From positions 4,878,678 to 4,942,677 of the forward strand of contig JASKMD010000029.1 in assembly GCA_030144725.1 (NCBI GenBank): a stretch of 64,000 nt of DNA. The letters run 5' to 3'. The stretch is from Haematococcus lacustris (Eukaryota; Chlorophyta; Chlorophyceae; Chlamydomonadales; Haematococcaceae). Each line of letters opens with the position of its first letter. Positions within the stretch are counted from its first letter, which is position 1. The notes under the pieces were generated by a model. It ran no database searches and had not been told where the DNA came from. It saw nothing but the letters and a program-made list of their open reading frames with translations. Shown one piece after another: positions 20,291 to 30,424 of this stretch. A program made the translations under genes and the position numbers.

Positions 20291-22817
20291 TGAGAAGGGT
20301 GACCAGGACACTCAGGGACCTGTGCCTCACAGTCATTAGAGACCGGGTCAGCCCACCTTAACCGCTTAGGCTCTGATGGCTTTAGAGCATCATCAGAGTC
20401 AGCATCATGGTCAGGGTCTGATCCAGCGGTAGGCTGCTGTTCGCTGCCTCCGCTGCCGCTGCTCAACGGTGTACCCGCACCGACGTCCTCCCCCTCCTGT
20501 AATCTCCGCTTCTGCTGCCTGGTCGTCACCAGGATTTTGTCAGTATCAGTCTTAGCCGTCGCTGAAGTTACTGGAATACGTGACAGTGGATCGGCAGGAT
20601 TAGTGTTGCCAGGTAGGTATTTAATGGTGTAATTAAATCGGGATAAGAACTCCAACCAGCGGCTCTGCCTACGGGACAGTGTAGACTGCGTAGGTAGGGC
20701 CTCTAGAGGGCGGTGATCAGTAAACAGGGTGAATGGTACACCTTCAAGGTAGCACCGCCACTGTGTACACGCAGCAATAATGGCCAAAGTTTCCTGTTCC
20801 CCAGTGGTATAATTCATTTCAGCTTTTGACAGCTTACGTGAGTAATATGCCAGGGGGTAACCAGCCTGCGTCAATACTGCGCCAACACCCAAGAGTGAGG
20901 CGTCACAGTAGACTTCAAAGGGCTTGGTTATATCAGGCAACCGGAGCATAGGCACCTTAATAATAGCCTGCTTTAGAGCGTTGAAAGCATCTAACTGGGG
21001 TTTAGGCCATTGTGCCCAGTTAAAAGATTTGCCTTCAAGGCCAGTTAAATTAGTAAGTGGAACAGCAATGGAACTGAAATTACGCACAAATTTACGTACA
21101 TAATTAGCCATGCCAAGGAATGACTGCAGAGCTGTCAGGTTCGTAGGAATAGGCCAGTCTTTGATAGCAGTCACCTTGCTGGGGTCTACAGCTACACCAT
21201 CTTTAGAGATGATGTGCCCCAGGAAAGGTAGAGACTCTTTCATGAATTCACATTTAGATAATTTAGCAAAATATTTATGTTGTCTCAGCAAACTGAATAT
21301 TTCACGAAGGTGTGACAGGTGCTCCTGGATAGACTTGGACATGATTAAAATGTCATCAAGATATACCAGAGCACACCGGTCAATCACCGTGGCAAACGCC
21401 TGGTTCATTGCCCGTTGAAATGTAGCGGGAGCATTGGTTAAACCAAAGCATAACACTTTATACTGATAGTGTCCCATGGGCGTCCTAAACGCAGTTTTAG
21501 GAATATCCTCATCAGGTATTCTGATTTGATGATAGCCAGCCTGGAGATCCAGGGAGGAAAATACAGTCATACCCGACAATTTATCAAATAAATCATCAAT
21601 TCTTGGGAGAGGGTACTGGTCACGTATAGTGAGCTTGTTAAGCTGGCGGTAGTCTACGCACATGCGTAGCTCACCGGACTTTTTCTTTACAAAAAGAACT
21701 GGTGCTGCAAATGGGGAGGAGCTAGGCTCTATCAGCCCTTTGGACAACATGTCAGTAACCTGTTTTTTAACTTCTTCCTGTTCTGGCTGGCTCATCCTAT
21801 AACTGGGCCTGGCAGGAGGTTTAGCACCATCCTGCAGGGGTATAGAGTGCCCTACATCACGTGCAGGAGGCAACCCAGTGATAGGCTCAAACACATCAGA
21901 GAACTCCATAAGGAGGCTCTTTAACTGTGCAGCCTGCTCAGGGGGAACACCAGGTGGGTCTTGCAGGTTCTCATAAGAGACCAGTGCCACCACACCTGTG
22001 CCTCCATCTTTGAGCCACTTAGCAGCCGTTTTGGCAGACAGAGGGGTATAAACCACCTCAGGGCCGGGCACTAGGAAACCAGGAGGGATAGCATAGGCTT
22101 CTTTTACAGGTTTTACAGTTTGTAGAGACTCAACTGTACAGTTAACTGACCCCTTCTTGCTTACCGCTGAAGGTAGTAAGGTAGGCTGGCCCTTAGGGGT
22201 CCGCAGGGTGAGAGACTTGTCGACATAGTCAAGCAAGGCCCCCTGCACAGTCAGCCAATCAGCACCAAGCAGAATGTCATACTCATGTACCAGCTCTGGC
22301 ATCACAGTCAAGGTGCAGAAGCAGCTAAACTGTTGGATGGACAAGTGCACTTTGACATATTGTGTACAGTACACTGATTGATTGTTAGCTACCTCATAAC
22401 GAAGTGCCACAGGGTAATCATGCAGTCTCAACTTGTGTGAGACACAAATGCTTCACTGATGAAGGAGTCATCAGCGCCACCATCAGCAAGGCAGAAGCAT
22501 GCATGCTGACGGTCAAGGGTGCCAGCAAATCTGAATCTCACCTTGCCATCACGTCCCACCATACCCAGCACATGTGCCTGTTGATGCTGAGCCACAAGGG
22601 GAACAGCAGTCTTACATGGCACATCATTCAAAGCAGGACTACACAGTCTCGCTGACAGGGCAGGCAGGGGCTCTACAGGGCAGGCAGGCAAAGAAGCTGT
22701 TGTTGAGTTAGCCTTGGGCACACTCATATCATCATCAGCTCCTACAACGGCAGCATCATGCAACAGTTGTTCAGATTGTACCACAGCACAGTCCTGGCTG
22801 GCTGGCTGGGCAACACC
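20291..22817 (-). pseudogene. pol: gypsy 2 protease, reverse transcriptase and RNase H
   Basis: The reading starts in frame with gag, just after a single TAG (22820-22818). The retropepsin active site is CLADGGADDSFIS (D-G-G-A). At 22428-22431 a stop in this frame is bypassed only by a -1 shift, then the domain continues to YDILLGADWL. Reverse transcriptase follows with [44 protein letters not shown] and the catalytic YLDD. RNase H follows with VYCDASLLGVGAVL, E in TTGEQETLAI and D in LFTDHRPLEAL. After NTNPADPLSRIP the frame runs into the miniature element. Apart from the single shift and the insertion the coding is intact, so decay is recent. Confidence 0.92.
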
Positions 22818-24344
22818 CTAACGGTTGGTGGCAATACGGGCGCTGCGGACACCACGGCGCATGCCCTGATCCCTAGGCCTAGAAGCCTTAGGTGGGGGCT
22901 GGGGCTCTGGCTCCTGGTCTGACTCAGAAGCACCAGACTCTGAAGGGGGCTTGGACTTGGCTTGGCCAGGCTTCTTGGCACCCTCAGGTGGGTGAGAATA
23001 CCCAGACCTGCGCCGGGCCTCAATGGCCGTGAAGTGGCGGAAGGGGCAGGGGTGGTTGGTCAGGTGGCCGGGATGGTTGCACTTGAAGCAGTATTGCCCA
23101 GGCAACAGGGGTTTCTTGGACCACAGCTCATCGTGTCTGGGCCTCTTGCCAGCACCGCCAGAAACAGGGGGCTTAGAGCCACGCCTGCCGGGGTGGGCCT
23201 CACCTCCCAGGGCACTTGACGCCTGCACAGCATGAACACCAGAAGTACCAGCACCTTTAGTAGGTGTGGTGGTGGACAGCATGACCACATTACGCTGAGC
23301 CTGCTTAGCAGCCTCCATAGCCTGAGACAGTGTGGGGTTCTTAAATTGAGCCAGGTCCTTAAGCACAGCAGGCTGTAAAGCTGAGCTGAGGCCCCTAGTG
23401 AACACCATGGCCAGCAGAGGCTGACACATGCTGTCGTTCCCTGCAAACAGCAGGTTATTCCTGAACTCAGTAATGTATTGCCCCAGGAGCATTCCTGCGG
23501 TCATCTTGATGGCACCATCAAGCAGCTTAGTTCGGGCGACGTTACAGTCATCCCGCAGGTCATCTCCTGTATACTCGCAGAATGCAGTACGCAGGTAAGA
23601 CCAGTCGGGGACATCAGCATACAAGGCAGCATAAGACTCCTTGATGGATGGATACCAGGTGTTGCGAGCAGCGCCAGTCAGGAAAGCAGGCAGTGTCGAT
23701 GCAACATCAAGGCGACAGCGTTCACAGTGACGCTCAAGGTCATCGCAGAACGCTAAGGCTCTGCGATGGGTGCTACTGCACGCATCAGTCCACTTGTCAG
23801 GACCAGGTATAGACCTTGAGCCCAAAGACAAGGGAAGAGGCAAGGCAAGAGGCGAGGGACCCGTAGGGGCGGCTCGTCCTGGGCCTGCAGCACCTGCACC
23901 AGGCTGTCTAGTCGACGCAGGAGCAGCTGCCCTGCCTGCTAGATCTGGCCTGCGAGGTGGAAGAGTAGGCGACTTCACCTGAGACGTAATTGTCGACAGG
24001 GCTTGACGCAGGGCTTCATTTTCAGCCTGAATCTGCAGCTGTTGAGCCTCCAGCTCGAGGATGTAGTCTTCGTCCCCTCCGGTGTAGCGAGGACGTTGCT
24101 CGTCCATCTCGCCTTCTTCCATATTGCCACCAGGGGTATCCTCTGGGTTATCGTCATTAGGATGGTCATCAGGGGCTTTAGAGCCACCTGAGAAAGTCTC
24201 AACCACGGCGTTGAACTTCGCACGCAGCTGCGGATTAGTCCGAGCAGCCTCCAGGAGCTTATCTAGCATGTCGGGCTCTGAAGGAGTATTAGCAGGTGGT
24301 TCGGCTCCGGCGGATGGCCCGCCATTGCCTGGATTGTCTGTCAT
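22818..24344 (-). CDS. gag: gypsy 2 Gag
   Basis: The structural protein of the retrotransposon. The start is placed at the second in-frame ATG (MTDNPGNG); the first, at 24374, touches the LTR edge. Features in order are an acidic N terminus, a glutamine-rich coiled-coil segment (LELEAQQLQIQAENEALRQA), a retrotransposon-gag domain around the middle, and a zinc knuckle CFKCNHPGHLTNHPC spaced C-x2-C-x4-H-x5-C, one residue longer than usual before the last Cys. The C-terminal tail is basic. The stop is TAG, and protease follows in the same frame. Confidence 0.85.
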   Translation of the reverse strand: MTDNPGNGGPSAGAEPPANTPSEPDMLDKLLEAARTNPQLRAKFNAVVETFSGGSKAPDDHPNDDNPEDTPGGNMEEGEMDEQRPRYTGGDEDYILELEAQQLQIQAENEALRQALSTITSQVKSPTLPPRRPDLAGRAAAPASTRQPGAGAAGPGRAAPTGPSPLALPLPLSLGSRSIPGPDKWTDACSSTHRRALAFCDDLERHCERCRLDVASTLPAFLTGAARNTWYPSIKESYAALYADVPDWSYLRTAFCEYTGDDLRDDCNVARTKLLDGAIKMTAGMLLGQYITEFRNNLLFAGNDSMCQPLLAMVFTRGLSSALQPAVLKDLAQFKNPTLSQAMEAAKQAQRNVVMLSTTTPTKGAGTSGVHAVQASSALGGEAHPGRRGSKPPVSGGAGKRPRHDELWSKKPLLPGQYCFKCNHPGHLTNHPCPFRHFTAIEARRRSGYSHPPEGAKKPGQAKSKPPSESGASESDQEPEPQPPPKASRPRDQGMRRGVRSARIATNR

Positions 24345-24375
24345 GTTGCTGTACCGACGTCGGTCGGAAACCATT

Positions 24376-24605
24376 TGTCACGGCGCAGCCGCTGCCTTTA
24401 ATCTTACAGTGTGAGCGGCATGTCCACTTAGAAATGTCCACCGCAGTCTCTACTATCCACACTCTCGCACAGCAACTGAGCCCAGGTTTAGAACGGGACC
24501 CTCGGGAGTCGAACCCGAATGGTGAGCTGGTAGCAGCCCACCATTGACCTCCTCAGTCACTCTGCTAAAGTGTGGTTTACGGATACGCATAAGCGCACCG
24601 TCACA
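24376..24605 (-). repeat. 5' LTR of gypsy 2
   Basis: This is the partner of the LTR at 15746-15975. The first gag-frame ATG lies directly after its end (24374), with a second ATG ten codons on at 24344. No standard primer-binding site complementary to a tRNA 3' end was recognised next to it. Confidence 0.95.
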
Positions 24606-25302
24606 CGTAGCCCTTGGGGTGAATCGCTCTGTCCTCCTTCGCAGTCTTCAACCAGCACCAGAAACAGCCCATGCTGGCCATGTGGGGGAGCCCCTTGGTC
24701 ATGGTGGCCCTGCACACATGAAGCCATGATACCCATTAACTACAGTTGCAAACCGGTCTTGGTAATCTCTTACCTACCCTACGTCACCACTGCTACCTAC
24801 CTGGCAGGCGTGTCTGCAACCAAGCTGATGAGGATGGGGATCAGCCGGGGCTCAGCGTGTGGGCGGCCATCGTTGGGGCCCTGGTAGCGCAAGAACATGT
24901 GACCCCGAGGGTCGTCACCAAGGGCAGCCTGGAGATCCAGGAACACCGGCATCAGGTAGCCGTCCATGCTGGTTGGTTTGTCACCTCCCATGATGACACC
25001 CAAGATGGCCCAGGTGTCACTCTTGCCACGGTGGGCATCAGGCACGTCCAACACCTGCACACAGTGGAGGAGGGTTGAAGTGAAGCACTGTATCTTGTCC
25101 ACTATGGTGCTATCTGTCATCTCCAATGGTTGTAGGCATCAAATTATACCTGCAGTCCGATTACCCCCACCGATGTACCGCCCAAGTCCACCCAGTCCAG
25201 GCCAATGCCCACACGTACACTCCAAGGGTCGTCATACAGGGCATCACCCAAGACTGAGCGCACATGCTGGCATGCTGGGCCTGCATGTGGCACAGAGCAC
25301 CA

Positions 25303-25470
25303 CTGTTGTATTGACTGGGGTTACACTCAGGATAAATAAGGACCGGTCGCGATGGGATCGACCATAGCTCATTGGATAGCTTGCATTTAGTCCGTTCGAA
25401 CGGTACAAATCTTACGTTGTAACTCGCTACCATCGCGACGAAAAAGGCCCGACAAAAAGTGTCCTGAAAA
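25303..25470. other. upstream of the transposase gene, no exon recognised
   Basis: This short stretch should contain or lead to the missing 5' exons of the transposase. No in-phase exon or repeat terminus of the CACTCCTAC type was recognised here. Confidence 0.3.
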
Positions 25471-25790
25471 GTGCATCGCTTGCTGCGCAGCAACGGTACA
25501 TCCGTCGCTGCGCAGCAATGCGACACCTCTTGCTGCGCAGCAACGTTGCACTTTATACCCTTGCTGCGCAGCGACGTTACATCCCTTGCTGTGCAGCAAC
25601 GTTACATCCCTTGCTGCGCAGCAACGTTACATCTCTTGCTGCGCAGCAACGTTACATCTCTTGCTGCGCAGCGACGTTACATCTCTTGCTGCGCAGCGAC
25701 GTTACATCTCTTGCTGCGCAGCGACGTTACATCTCTTGCTGCGCAGCGACGTTACATCTCTTGCTGCACAGCAACGTTGACATGCTGCGC
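25471..25790. repeat. 25-bp minisatellite with TGCGCA-centred palindromes
   Basis: Units of 25 bases, CTTGCTGCGCAGCRACGTTA plus CATCT, repeat about 12 times. Each contains TTGCTGCGCAGCAA or a one-base variant, a 14-base self-complementary word. Stop-free frames here are by-products. Confidence 0.92.
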
Positions 25791-26270
25791 ACCTCAACAC
25801 CTCAAACACCTCGCACACCTTGCTCAAACACCTCGCACAGGTTCTGCGAGTCCTTACGCCCATACACCTTGCAACACCACGCAACACCACTGCAAAATGT
25901 ATGCATCGTCGCCCGAACACCTCGCAGCACCACTACACAACGTATATACAACGACGCCCGAACACCTCGCAACACCGCTACGAACGACATGTATTGCTGA
26001 TGCACATGCATTGATGCAAGGTGACAACACCACACAACAATACAACATCACAACAACAACAACACAGCAACTCACGCCTTACACACCACTTATGCTATGT
26101 GCACAACTACAAGGACTGGCTGCACCTCCTTGCTATGGGCTAACACCTCATCATGGGACTGCTAAGCACTTTGCCTTGCTGCCTATGCCCCATGGGACCA
26201 TATCAGGTTGGGCTAGGCTAGGCTAGGCTGGGCTGGGCTGCGTTGGGGTGGGGTGGACTTGGCTAGACTA
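25791..26270. repeat. dispersed repeat A, plus orientation
   Basis: This holds ACACCTCGCAACACC-type short repeats, then a block with GCACAACTACAAGGACTGGC and GGCTAACACC. The second block is homologous, in inverted orientation, to 28560-28830. A related short-repeat stretch rich in CAACAACACCAC lies at 52610-52790. No coding function was recognised. Confidence 0.6.
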
Positions 26271-26284
26271 AGGAAGTAGGAAGT

Positions 26285-26700
26285 AGACGGGGTGGCGGAC
26301 TTAGGAGGTGGTGGTGGTGGGACGGGAGAGGGAAGGAGGAAGGGGCCAAAAGGCTGGAGGGTGACCATCAAACCTGCAACAACAAGGGGTGGGCTTGCGG
26401 TTACTGACCCATAGCACCCAACTGGGCTGGGCTTGCGCTCCAGGCTGCCCGCTCCAGGCTGCCCGCTCCAGGCTGCCCGCTCCAGGCTGCCCGCTCCAGG
26501 CTGCTCGCTCTAGGCTGCTGGTAAAGGGCTGCATCCCGCCAAGGGGGGAGGGGGGGGGTAGATGGGTGGCAGACTTGGAAGTGGTGGTGGTGAGACGAGG
26601 GAGTGGTGGTGGTGAGACGAGGGAGGGAAGGGGCAAGGGTGCAAGGGGCAGGAGACTGACCATCAGACCTGCGGCCAACAAGAGGCATCCTTGCGGTTAG
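26285..26700. repeat. dispersed repeat B, copy 1
   Basis: A G-rich block (GGTGGCGGACTTAGGAGGTGG, AAGGGGC and similar) ends in GACCATCA-ACCTGC followed by CAACAAG. The same succession recurs within this interval (to 26700), at about 37060-37610 and at 52900-53075. It also contains a short array of CTCCAGGCTGCCCG at 26435-26510. Nothing indicates coding. The 170 bases after it up to the gap are unassigned. Confidence 0.55.
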
Positions 26701-26871
26701 GCTGGGCATTAGGGGCCACTCATGTGCTGGGGCTGGCCACTCACACAATTGATCCATGTTATGCCTTGTTGACTCCTTGGTGGCTCCTTGTTGGTTGTGA
26801 CTCTACGCCGCTACCCTGTGTGCTTACCAAGCACACGTGTAATGCTCCACTTGTTGACCACTGCAAGCACA

Positions 26872-27371
26872 NNNNNNNNNNNNNNNNNNNNNNNNNNNNN
26901 NNNNNNNNNNNNNNNNNNNNNNNNNNNNNNNNNNNNNNNNNNNNNNNNNNNNNNNNNNNNNNNNNNNNNNNNNNNNNNNNNNNNNNNNNNNNNNNNNNNN
27001 NNNNNNNNNNNNNNNNNNNNNNNNNNNNNNNNNNNNNNNNNNNNNNNNNNNNNNNNNNNNNNNNNNNNNNNNNNNNNNNNNNNNNNNNNNNNNNNNNNNN
27101 NNNNNNNNNNNNNNNNNNNNNNNNNNNNNNNNNNNNNNNNNNNNNNNNNNNNNNNNNNNNNNNNNNNNNNNNNNNNNNNNNNNNNNNNNNNNNNNNNNNN
27201 NNNNNNNNNNNNNNNNNNNNNNNNNNNNNNNNNNNNNNNNNNNNNNNNNNNNNNNNNNNNNNNNNNNNNNNNNNNNNNNNNNNNNNNNNNNNNNNNNNNN
27301 NNNNNNNNNNNNNNNNNNNNNNNNNNNNNNNNNNNNNNNNNNNNNNNNNNNNNNNNNNNNNNNNNNNNNNN
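26872..27371. other. assembly gap of 500 N
   Basis: Exactly 500 undetermined bases, a conventional placeholder size. Distance and linkage across it are therefore not established. Confidence 0.99.
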
Positions 27372-27793
27372 AATGCCTAGGAAATGAGCCGGCTGTGACC
27401 CTCCGCAGGGTCAGAAATGCCTAGGAAATGAGCCGGCTGTGACCCTCCGCAGGGTCAGAAATGCCTAGGAAATGAGCCGGCTGTGACCCTCCGCAGGGTC
27501 AGAAATGCCTAGGAAATGAGCCGGCTGTGACCCTCCGCAGGGTCAGAAATGCCTAGGATATGAGCCGGCTGTGACCCTCCGCAGGGTCAGAAATGCCTAG
27601 GAAATGAGCCGGCTGTGACCCTCCGCAGGGTCAGGAATGCCTAGGAAATGAGCCGGCTGTGACCCTCCGCAGGGTCAGAAATGCCTAGGAAATGAGCCGG
27701 CTGTGACCCTCCGCAGGGTCAGAAATGCCTAGGAAATGAGCCAGCGGGTGACCCTCCGCAGGGTCAGAAATGCCTAGGAAGCGAGCCTAGCGA
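27372..27793. repeat. 44-bp tandem repeat, each unit with a hairpin
   Basis: About nine and a half 44-base units start AATGCCTAGGAAATGAGCCG (27372, 27416, and so on). Each contains TGACCCT-CCGC-AGGGTCA, a 7-bp stem with a 4-base loop. Units are nearly identical, so the array is young and probably extends into the gap. Confidence 0.95.
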
Positions 27794-27833
27794 TGACCCT
27801 CCGCAGGGTCAGGCCTGACCCTGCGGAGGGTCA
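27794..27833. repeat. 40-bp perfect palindrome closing the 44-bp array
   Basis: The last repeat hairpin is followed by its own inverted copy. Bases 27794-27813 and 27814-27833 are exact reverse complements centred on AGG/CCT. Confidence 0.95.
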
Positions 27834-28559
27834 CACTGACCCTGCGGAGAATATGTGACCAGGTCATTGAAACCGCGATTACAGCTCAACCACTTCGAGT
27901 TAGACGGAGTTATTGACGGCGATGGGTCGCCCTTGGGAAGGGCTATCCGCGGTATACCTCAGCGGAAACTGCCGTCTCGGCCTTAATTACCCGGAGTGGC
28001 CCTCTTTTGTCGATTGTACTGCATTGTCTCGACGACTTGATTAGCTTCGCAATGTCATTCTCCATCTGTTTGTATGCGTGTCGCAATAGGAGAGGTGGAT
28101 TGGTGGCCGGAGGCATGTCCGTGCGGAGCAGCCTTTGCTACCGTCGGACTCGCAACTCGCGATTACTTCCCAGGTAAGCACGGGGTGCTGTTTCTTAACG
28201 CGTGTTGCATACGATGCTAACACATGCAACCAAATGTGCTGACCTGCACAGGTGCTTGGCTGTTTTGAGGATCAGCACCAATCCCACATCAGCCTAAGGG
28301 TCTCCCAAGCAGCAGTGCAGCTAGGCAATCAGACCTTGAAAACAGTGAGCAAGAGGTGAGTAAGGTTGTATTATACCTCACCTTGTCTAGGTCAGTTTGA
28401 TGCTCACTCGCATACTTCCGCAACGCATGACAGGCATGAACAGTTGCGGGAAGCACACAGCAGTCCCCAACCTGATTTTCATGCATTGTTTTTGATAGGT
28501 AATGTATCTTATGTGGGCCAGACATGGTTATGTGTATTTTGCTGCAGGATGCCATCCAA
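27834..28559. other. no gene recognised
   Basis: Mixed sequence without strong coding signal. A CAG/GTAAGC donor-like site near 28172 could belong to an exon, but no protein family was recognised in any frame. Confidence 0.4.
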
Positions 28560-28900
28560 AAGATGCCCAGCCCAGCCCAGCCCAGCCTGATTTGGTGCCA
28601 CGGGGCATAGGCAGCAAGGCAAGGTGCTTAGCAGTCCCGTAGTGAGTGTTAGCTATAGCAAGGAGGTGCAGCCAGTCCTTGCTTGTTGTGCACATAGCAT
28701 AGGTGGTGCGTGAGGCATAAGTCATTGTGTTGTGGTGGTGGTGGTGTGTTGTTGAGGTGTTGTTGTGTTGTGTGGTGTTGCCACCTTCTTACATCAATGC
28801 ATGTGCTTGGCATCAGCGATACATGTCTTCTGTAGTGGTGTTGCAAGGCGTTTGAGCATCGATACATGTATTGCTGTAATGGTTTTGCGTGACATGTGCC
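28560..28900. repeat. dispersed repeat A, inverted copy
   Basis: This matches 26000-26260 in the opposite orientation, including GCCAGTCCTTG near 28670 and the GTGGTGTTGTTG-rich segment. It begins with a short CCCAG run. Confidence 0.6.
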
Positions 28901-29391
28901 TGCTGAAGTTGAGGGAGAAGGTTGAGGCACCACGGCACATGTAACAATGAAAGCAAAAGCCATCCCGAGCCATCCCGAGAACATAATGCCAAGTGATTGA
29001 TGTAGTGCTGTCATGATGTAGCTTTTATTTGCATAGAGTCATGCCGCGACGTAAATGAGGTAAGGGGTGCCAGCTGGCTGACTTGTGCGCATATTCACGA
29101 ATTATATGCTCCATGCACTGACATGCAAGCAGGCGTACTGCACTTGTGCCGTTGGCTTACGGCGTGCGTAGAAGGATTGCCAGCCTCGCTTTATGATGTG
29201 CGTGAGTCTTTTAGGAGCGGAAGGCACAGGTCAGGTTTGGGCGGGCGCCGATCTGAGCTAGTGTTTTGCGGCTGCTGGGTGCCGCATACGCCTGTTACAC
29301 CCGACTGCGTCAAAACTTTGTCACGAGCTACACGGAGATTCGCGCCCCAGACCGTCTCACATTTGCGGGGCCAATGGCGGGGGTGACAATC
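28901..29391. other. no gene recognised
   Basis: Mixed sequence next to the inverted duplication. The last 20 bases resemble 52308-52325 (CCAATGGCGGGGGTGAC), suggesting a shared mobile-element edge. Confidence 0.35.
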
Positions 29392-30149
29392 AATCCTCCC
29401 GGTAAAATGTCAACCGACCTCAGTCGACATTTTGTCACGGAGTTATGTTGACATTTGCAACAGGCACCAAACAGCTAATGCTGCATCAACGCTGCATTCT
29501 CTCAGTATTCGCGTGCCGACTGTAGGCCAAATACTGCGATCGACGCAGCCACCCAAATATGTGACCGCTCATTCCCTGCCAGGCCGGACTTGGGCCCCTG
29601 TTGCAGTTGATGTGTGTTGATGGAAAGACTTAACGTGAATCCAAACGCACCAGGCCCGTCTCCAAAGCAAGCGAATAGGCCGAATTCCTCCAGTTCGCAG
29701 AGCTTTGAATCTTAGCGAGGCTAGTTAGCGGCTAGCAGAAGACGACTGAGCGGACGACCCAGCAGGCGGTAACGACTCTGACCCAGCACCACAGCTAGCA
29801 GGTTCCAGCTGGAAACACAGACAAGCACCCCCATTCAGCACACCATCATGATAACATATTCTTCTTTGCAGGCCAAATGCCCAGAAGGCCAGGAAAGAGT
29901 GCAGCAAAGAAACGGGTGAAGATACCGCCAGTGCAGCATCCTGGACTCCACCCCCTCCCAGACTCGCCCATTTGCCTTGCCTGGCTTGTCCCCTGCCATG
30001 CTCACCAGCCCAAGGCTGCATCATCAACAGCAGTAGCCACCTTCCTTGCCCTCTGCCCTTCTCAGCAGCCCAGGGCTGTAGCAGCAGCAACAGCCACCTC
30101 CTGCCTTGTCCCCTGCCATGCTCACCAGCCCAGGGTTGCAGAAGGTGTG

Positions 30150-30424
30150 CCCCTCCCATCCCTGCCCAGACCTGCTCCACCCCCTCCCAGCCCTGCCCCA
30201 CCCCCTCCCAGCCTTGCGTTGCCCCTCCCCTCCCTGCCCAGCCCTGCCCCACCCCCTCCCAGCCCTACCCCACCCCCTCCCAGCCCTGCCCCATCCCCTC
30301 CCAGCCTTGCGTTGCCCCTCCCTGCCCAGCCCTGCCCCACCCCCTCCCAGCCCTGCCCCACCCCCTCCCAGCCCTGCCCCACCCCCTCCCAGCCCTGCCC
30401 CACCCCCTCCCAGCCTTGCCCCCT
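30150..30424. repeat. 21-bp C-rich minisatellite (CCCTCCCAGCCCTGCCCCAC-type)
   Basis: Units of 21 bases read as the heptapeptide P-A-L-P-H-P-L in one frame. Related arrays are at 33133-33660 (reverse), 34700-35225 and 39320-39660. There is no independent sign of coding. Confidence 0.88.

Larger units (their letters stand above)
15746..24605 (-). mobile_element. Ty3/gypsy chromovirus-type LTR retrotransposon (gypsy 2), nearly complete
   Basis: Two 230-base direct LTRs (15746-15975 and 24376-24605) bound the element, and a 5-base target duplication CGTAG sits at 15741-15745 and 24606-24610. The LTRs differ at one position (15936 C, 24566 T), so insertion was recent. Reading on the minus strand the order is gag, protease, RT, RNase H, integrase and a C-terminal chromodomain. 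It interrupts an exon of the Transposase_21-type gene. It carries a hAT element (16648-18974) and a miniature element (19944-20290), plus an in-frame TAG and a -1 frameshift, so this copy cannot act alone. Confidence 0.95.
6819..25302 (-). mobile_element. putative autonomous CACTA-like element carrying transposase and dioxygenase
   Basis: Seen: a terminus CACTCCTACAAATTA at 6819, cut into gypsy 1; then two minus-strand multi-exon genes, a 2OG-Fe(II) dioxygenase-like gene and a Transposase_21-type gene. The same terminus and about 100 bases of subterminal sequence recur at both ends of the miniature element at 19944-20290. Known: En/Spm (CACTA) elements have ends starting CACT and Transposase_21-type proteins. 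Inferred: all of this is one element. The opposite terminus was not found before the N gap, so the end given is only the last supported exon. The span includes the later gypsy 2 insertion. Confidence 0.45.
12354..25302 (-). pseudogene. Transposase_21 (En/Spm, KDZ-like) transposase, split by gypsy 2
   Basis: Exons that join in phase at GT-AG sites are 25302-25150, 25054-24801, 24709-24606, [gypsy 2 insertion], 15740-15323, 15163-15018, 14768-14621 and 13515-12354 (about 795 codons). Diagnostic parts in order: GIGLDWVDLGGTSVGV; LDVPDAHRGKSDTW followed by an Asp-Gly-Tyr-Leu segment; VADTPARATM then a G-C-F-W-C pair of cysteines; WAHVVPTAHSLLFGLVK; GWIMESFMHFIKH; FSPNLHMLICRLYLQE and FWVERLMQYVK. 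This order resembles the plant tnp2/Transposase_21 family with a DUF4218-like C-terminal part. The N-terminal exons are not identified. The frame does not continue directly across the insertion site, so a short intron or an indel must lie near 15690-15740. Broken by the retrotransposon, this copy is probably inactive. Confidence 0.6.

Noticed and set aside
8885..22820. Reassigned TAG codon in the nuclear code
   Set aside because: The two in-frame TAGs are in mobile elements prone to decay. The GPI genes and other ORFs contain no in-frame TAG, so there is no support for a changed code.
27372..27840. CRISPR-like array
   Set aside because: Repeat units are contiguous with no unique spacers; the hairpin is inside a plain 44-bp tandem repeat, and the host is eukaryotic.
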